This document shows, piece by piece, positions 43,884-64,000 of a stretch of DNA of 64,000 nucleotides. The stretch comes from Mastigias papua (lineage: Eukaryota; Cnidaria; Scyphozoa; Rhizostomeae; Mastigiidae): assembly GCA_964019165.1 (NCBI GenBank), contig OZ025269.1, positions 11,877,614 to 11,941,613 of the forward strand, read 5' to 3'. The notes under the pieces were generated by a model. That model was given only the letters and a program-made list of their open reading frames with translations, was not told where the DNA came from and made no database searches. The first letter of the stretch is position 1; each line of letters begins with the position of its first letter. A program made the position numbers and the translations under genes.

Positions 43884-46800
43884 CTATTCTGCAGCTTCCT
43901 CCCTTTTCTGAGATTCAATGAATTCTGGATAGTCAATAAATCCATCGCTATTCAAATCGTCTTCTTCTAATATTTGATCTACCATGCCAGCTAGTTCTTC
44001 TTCTGAATAATCTTCCGCATGTTCTCCAGTTTCCTCGTCGTGGTAATGGCTCATGGCGTTAGCAAGTTCTATTCCATCCAACTTGTCGTTGTTATCATAA
44101 TCATGCACTTTGAAATAATGAAACTGCAGATTGTCGTCATTCAGGTTGTCTTCTTTAACATCGGTAAACTCTTGTAAATGCTCTTTGATGTGTCTGATAA
44201 ACAAGGTAGAACAATTAATCAACGATGGCTTTGTACAAAGATACATTATCCCATCAATTTTCCCTAGGTAGATCATGGGGTTAGGAATTAAGATGGTGTA
44301 TGTACTTGACTGTTACATATTGCCAGTATTGATGTATGGCTGTGAAGCATGGACTATCAGCAAGGAAATAGAAAATAGATTAAAGGCGACTGAGATGTGG
44401 TTCCTTCGCAGAATGCTTAGAATCTCGTATGTTGACAAGATTAGAAATGAAGAAGTACTTGAAAGGGCAGAGACAACGAGGTCATTAGTTAAAGAAACAA
44501 GGAAGAGACAAGCAGTGTTCTTTGGACACGTGATGAGAAGAAAAGACATGGAACATTTAGTGACGACAGGAAAAATTGATGGAAAAAGAAGCAGGGGTAG
44601 ACAGAGAGAGAAGATACTTGACAGTATGACGGTATGGTTGCAAAAAGACAAGCCAACACAAACGATTTCGTGCACTTGGAACCGTGAAAGATGGAGATCC
44701 ATGGTAGCCAACGCTATGAAGCATGGCACAGAATGATGATGATGATGTAAGACTCAATGAAAAATACTATGGTTTTGTTTGACATACATTTTGTAGTCGA
44801 AACGAGGTTACATCGTGGCTACATTTTGAGGGATGTTAAGGGTAGATAGACAGAGAAATGTTATTACTTATACTTGCTCTTTACTTTGCACAATTTCAAT
44901 GCTCTGACCTAAGAAAGATGACATGTATATCCATTGCCTTTTATGCCTATAATTGGGCTCAAAAGTAACTTCTAGCAGAATTGTTTTTTGCTATTGGTGT
45001 ATTGCTCTGAGTCCTGTACACACCTAACCCACGCCAAAACAGAAAAATTTCTACTTTCCCGTAGACAGAAGGGTATTGTCGTTGAATATCTAATTGTACA
45101 AGGTCCCAGTGAATCGAGCATGAACACATCTTGTCTTACGCTGTTCCGCTGTCAATTTGATCCTTTTTCTAGGTGTCCACCAGTCGTTCCAATGCACTAC
45201 GTTGTTTTTCTACAAAATGGGAGAGACAGCAATGCGCTTTGTGCCTTAACGCTGATTCAGCCATCTCAAGCGTGCCCCGTACTTTTTGAAGAGGAGAGTC
45301 ACCAGCCTTTTCATTTATCTGATGAAGTTCATTATTAGATAAATTGTAGAGAAAGACAGCTACCTGTACTGTAGTCCATTCTGAATTGCAGCAATTGATT
45401 TTCAAAACTGACTGTAGCTTTTATGCAGGAAAATGACGTTTTCTTTTGTTACTCGAAAGTTCTATTAGCTGTTCTCAATACTGCTATTGAATTAGTTATT
45501 TACTGAACAAGTTGACTGTTGCTTGGTCTAATCTCACTGATGCTATTTAGAGAGAACTCTCTGATGAACCTGTTGGTGACATAATTGTCGTAAACGCACA
45601 AGTAGATCAGGTAGTCAATTAAAGAATTAAAGATCAAGAACAATAGAAGAAGGCAATACTTTGCACCAATTAAAAATTTTATATGGTCTGTGTATTAGGT
45701 AGTATAGTGCTAGATTTTAAATGAGACTTGTTTATATGGAAAATTATCGACACGATGCCTTTCAGAATCGGGTAATATAAGCGAATTCACTTCTCGATCC
45801 ATTGAGCTTGTACTCAACTGTACGCAATTGGCAATTCATTTTTGCACTCATTAGGAAAAAGCAATAAAGCATGGTTGTTGCAAACCTTGAGCAAGGTAAC
45901 AAAATCAAAGATGCCTTTAAAGACTTGGAAATTTTAGGAGTGACTGCGTCCTTTGGGTTCCCCTAGCGATGCCCTGCTGGCACGTCTGAATTGGTCAACT
46001 CTGGTTTTGACTGGAAAATATTCATTTAACCAAGAGGCAAACTCTTTATTCAGTAATGATCTCTAATTAACAAATACAGAAATGCCTTGAATTACAATAA
46101 AGATTATGATAAGAATTATAGCATAAATCATGCTTCAAACTAAAATATGCATTTACACGAGTTTTCGCACATTTGCACGATCACAGCAAACTTCACTCCT
46201 CAAACAAATGCTAAACTGTCTTGTCAAAAGTCATGTAAAAATTTGTGATGAGCCGCCTTGAAATACTTTCATGAATTGGTAACAGTCCATTTTTACAAAT
46301 AGTACCAATCAGCATGGAGAAGAGCTTAAGATCTATCCAGTTAACCAAACATTATTATATAGCAACGACAACGCAGAAATTAACACAGAGGCCTCCTAGG
46401 AATTCTTACTGTTTCAGCAATAGAACAATTTTTTCAAGCGCAATTATGCTGTTTTACTCGCATTTACACCTAGTTTTTGCACTATTCTTTAACCCATGCT
46501 TGAATGAATCAGTATCATTGAGCTGTTACAGTTTCTTTTTTCTATGAACTTTGTAGTTCTCACTTTGTGATACGTAAAAAACATTAAACTACTTACACTG
46601 AATTCTCATGGTCAGTAACTACATATAATAAAGATTGACATTCTGGTGAGCATTACAATCCCAGATATTCTATCGGATGTTAAAATGGTACGCTGAGACT
46701 TTTAGTCCAGGAATTTTGAAATAAATGATAAGCACTTACTCTTTATTGTGAACGTGTTTCGTGTCGTGCACTGGCGCCTTCTTGTGTCCCCCGTGGCTGT

Positions 46801-46900
46801 CATGTTTCTCTTGATTATTAGCGTGATGTTTTTCTTCACAATAAATGCCCAGAACTAAAGCTAAAGTAAATAAAGATAAAATTCTACTGAAGCCCTCCAT
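43884..46900 (-). CDS. MCFD2: MCFD2-like EF-hand secretory protein, two coding exons
   Basis: MCFD2 is a small luminal EF-hand protein that pairs with the lectin LMAN1 to carry glycoproteins from ER to Golgi. Exon 1 is 46900-46740 and exon 2 is 44193-43884. The splice joins GA to A in phase and gives 156 residues. The chosen start, MEGFSRILSLFTLALVLG, makes a clean signal peptide ending near IYC; the frame is open further upstream to an ATG at 47029, but that would bury the signal. A His-rich linker follows, then HIKEHLQEF (matches HIMEHLEG of MCFD2), LQFHYFKVHDYD, and two EF-hands: DYDNNDKLDGIE and DLNSDGFIDYPE, both with all calcium-ligand positions filled. The end, KREEAAE, has no KDEL-type signal, as in MCFD2. 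The intron contains an antisense LINE tail. Confidence 0.92.
44275..44750 (+). mobile_element. RTE-like LINE 3' fragment in the MCFD2-like intron
   Basis: An intact 153-codon frame encodes the C-terminal part of an endonuclease/reverse-transcriptase polyprotein: LPVLMYGCEAWTISKEIENR, MWFLRRMLRISYVDKIRNEE, RKRQAVFFGHVMRRKDMEHL, GKRSRGRQREK. The stop is followed at once by GATGATGATGATG, the kind of microsatellite tail seen at the 3' end of RTE/BovB-type LINEs. It is 5' truncated, inserted antisense to the host gene, and about 80 bp from the exon 2 acceptor. Confidence 0.85.
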
Positions 46901-47029
46901 TTCTAGTACCTCTGTTTCAGTTAGGCAGCTGAATCCTTTGCGATCCGCTTGTTTCAACTGCTCAAATTGTTGTGGGAAGACCTTTCCATGAACATCAACT
47001 CGGAGTAAAGTTCTTTGTGGATACTTCAA

Positions 47030-49500
47030 ACGATAAATTGCATATAGAATATGGGTTCGGTTGATTTAGATCATTACAATACCATTGCTCTCTGATCAAT
47101 TTTAAAATTACTGAACAGGTGGAAGCGAATTCCCACATGTTTTTTGTTGCATGTGAACACAGCTGCGCATGTCTCGATCAACAGATACCAACTCCTTACG
47201 TGGCAGGTTAATAAAATGGCATTAGCAAGCTATCGAAGACATTTGGCCACCAACAAAGTAGAATGCATTTACATGCTAACGACAGTCACAAGTAGATCGT
47301 GTTTTTGTTATTTACATTCTGTCGTAAGAACAATATCAAAGTACGCTTCTAGAATCGCAAACGTATATGAGGCTAGAAAACAAACGCAATGCTTTTGAGT
47401 TAAACATATTCAAAATGATTGATTTTGATATAGATGATTCAGTGAATTTTCTAAACTTACATAAGTGAGATTTGCTACACATTAGTTTATTTACTTGGAA
47501 CTTATTCGCTTGTTGTCATTTGAGTTAATTGTTACGAAAATGTGCCAATCGAAGACTTTGTGCGGATAGCTCCAGAAGCCCCTTACAACTTCGCCATACA
47601 GCCTCCTTTCGAAATAACCTCGAAGGACTCATAGACTTATTGGCAATTGTTCTGCTCTATCAACGATTGCCTTATTTGGTCCCGGAATGCAGACTTTAAT
47701 GTACAACATACACCTTGCAGAGCTCAATCTGTGTCATATAACATCTTTGTAAAGGGCCGCAACTATACAATGAATCATATTAGAGATTTAGGATGGTGGT
47801 TACCATAAAACTCGATATTAGGAAAGTAATTCTAGTAGATTCCGCGTTTATTTGGTCCCAAGCCTTTCCTGTGATCCTGTTAGAAAAACTAGGAGCATAG
47901 CAATGGATACAAATAGCTCAAAGAGAAGGACAGTACTAAAGAGAAATGTGATTTTGTGACATCTTGTTGATTTTCTGACGACAGAATCAAAAGAAGGCAA
48001 AACGTTACTTTGAAAAAGTCATTTTGCTCCCTCTTGCAATGAATAGATGCTACCAAGCTTCTCAACAGTCAGAAACTATCTCCTTTTTACAAGCAACAGA
48101 TGGCGGAAAATGTTAAGATACAAGTAGACTTTACGTTCACGTTGAAGAATGCATCGTAGGTACGTCATAACGCCACAGATACAGCACATCACCATAGATA
48201 CACCATAGCAGTATCATATATAGTCCATAGGACCATAAATATGCCGCAACATCTGAAATTTGACGCAAAATCCTAAACACGCCATAGCATCATATATATG
48301 CTATAGCATCATAAGTACCCTGCAACACCATAAGGCGCAGCACCTTCAATACGCTGGTGCATCATATGCATGCCAAAGCGCCATATACTAGCTACAGCAT
48401 CAAATGCTGAGCGATTTCTTAACCCATCTCTGCATATTTATGTAATCCTCCTTGTATGGAAACAAAAATCAATCATATCAAATATCGAAAATATAGAAGC
48501 GAATGAAGAATGTCTATCTGGAGATTTTAGGGGTAAATGATTACAAGGAATCCCCAAAATCAAAATAAAACAAAGCTAAAGTAGCAATCGCAGAAGGTAA
48601 CGAAAACAATAAGACAATTTAATATTGCTGAGAGTATTTATGGACAATAGTCTATTACATGATTGTACACAAATCAGTATGATAAGCCGCAAGAGTATTT
48701 GTCATTGCAGCTGCATGAAACAAGTTTGGTACTTTCTTACTATATATTCCATAAGTTAAAATAATGCCTACTTCCACCGGAAGAATTTTAAACGAGCTTA
48801 ACCATTTGACGATAATTACAAAGAGAAATATTGTGTTAATTGCACTGTCATACATAATCATAAATCGAATTCTAATTCAACCGTGTTGCGAAGAACAAAC
48901 CAATGCATGATGAAAAACATATATAGAACTAAATATATAAAGCATTATATCTGCTGCCATACTCCTGTAACACACTAAAAGTCAAATAAATTGTCAAAAT
49001 GGGTTTTCTACTACATGCTTCGACCATCAGTTTTCAACAGCAGGTGCCATCTTTGCATATATATATATATACACACATACATATATTTATATACATGCAT
49101 GTATGTATGTTTTTCATCATGCATTACTACTACTCCGTTCCTGTCTCGTCACGAAAAGAACAAATCAAAAGTGCAAAATTCGCAACAGAAAATTTAAAAC
49201 AACCTGGGATACACCATAGCTGGAAACAACCCCGTCTGGTGAGAGCCTCGTTTTGGTACAGATACTTCTACAAACAATCCCGTGGTAGCCTAGATAAAAT
49301 AATATGGGTTGGGGGCTGGTTGGCCAATATTGACTTTGTCATCAAGATGAGCACATCTCTTGTGCAGCGAAAGAGCCGAAAGAAGAGAGGTGAAGACGTG
49401 TGTTTGAAGTTCACCATGCTATGAATTTAGATAGATTAACAGTGGAGAGCAGAACATTTTAGTTAGCTAACTAATAGTAATTGATTAATTCGATTTTCTA
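47030..49500. other. Intergenic stretch between the MCFD2-like gene and SEC23
   Basis: It should contain the promoter and 5' UTR of the MCFD2-like gene (from about 46900 upward) and the SEC23 3' UTR (just below 49501). No gene is supported. A degenerate minisatellite occupies 48170-48420. Short open frames here have no recognisable content. Confidence 0.5.
48170..48420. repeat. Degenerate minisatellite rich in CACCATA/GCATCATA
   Basis: About a dozen loosely spaced units carrying CACCATAG, GCATCATATAT or CGCCATA, spaced irregularly by about 10-25 bp. Too diverged to define a consensus by eye. Confidence 0.55.
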
Positions 49501-63894
<14,394 letters not shown>

Positions 63895-64000
63895 CTAGAA
63901 GGGAATGATAAAGAAATATAAAAAAATGTAAATAAAGGTCTAAGGAATGCAATGTGACAAATAAAACATAAACCAACAAGATTAAATAATTCTAGCCTAT

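Noticed and set aside
46901..47029. Upstream in-frame ATG extending the MCFD2-like protein by 43 residues
   Set aside because: It would place a hydrophilic segment before a clear signal peptide; the ATG at 46900 fits a secreted protein better.

Overview
The window is nuclear DNA of an invertebrate metazoan. It has AT-rich, intron-rich genes with standard GT-AG introns, many LINE fragments and MITEs, and long AT microsatellites. The proteins are animal-type throughout, but nothing in the sequence fixes the phylum; the repeat style would suit an early-branching marine animal, which is only an inference. There are four real protein-coding genes, all reconstructed here exon by exon: PPP2R5 (B56 subunit of PP2A, + strand), RAB4 (- strand), an MCFD2-like EF-hand protein (- strand) and SEC23 (- strand, 5' part beyond the right edge).

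Layout. 1-3.3 kb is a transposon graveyard: a LINE fragment on +, a second one on -, and a Tigger/pogo-like element whose two ends flank another LINE. 4.7-22.7 kb is PPP2R5: thirteen exons from the start of the conserved HEAT-like core to the stop, with the 5' coding end not securely located. 22.7-28.3 kb is the convergent interval between PPP2R5 and RAB4 and contains MITEs and an AT repeat. 28.3-41.9 kb is RAB4, complete in seven exons including a 16-nt first coding exon, with two LINE fragments in its last intron and a MITE in its first. 43.9-46.9 kb is the two-exon MCFD2-like gene, with an antisense RTE-like LINE tail in its intron. 49.5-64 kb is the C-terminal 625 residues of SEC23 in sixteen exons. 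One SEC23 intron carries a 4.5-kb satellite of about 110 monomers of exactly 41 bp.

Functional links. SEC23 is the COPII GTPase-activating coat subunit. MCFD2 is the soluble EF-hand partner of the LMAN1 cargo receptor that leaves the ER in COPII vesicles. RAB4 controls early endosome recycling. PPP2R5 selects substrates for PP2A. Three of the four are membrane-trafficking genes on the same strand, but nothing here proves co-regulation.

The most unusual structure is the indel-free 41-bp satellite with signs of a 24-monomer (984-bp) higher-order period. Others are a 48-nt loopless perfect palindrome in another SEC23 intron, a 400-bp MITE with perfect 22-nt ends, and a histidine-rich linker in the MCFD2-like protein. 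I saw no clear new multi-gene system.
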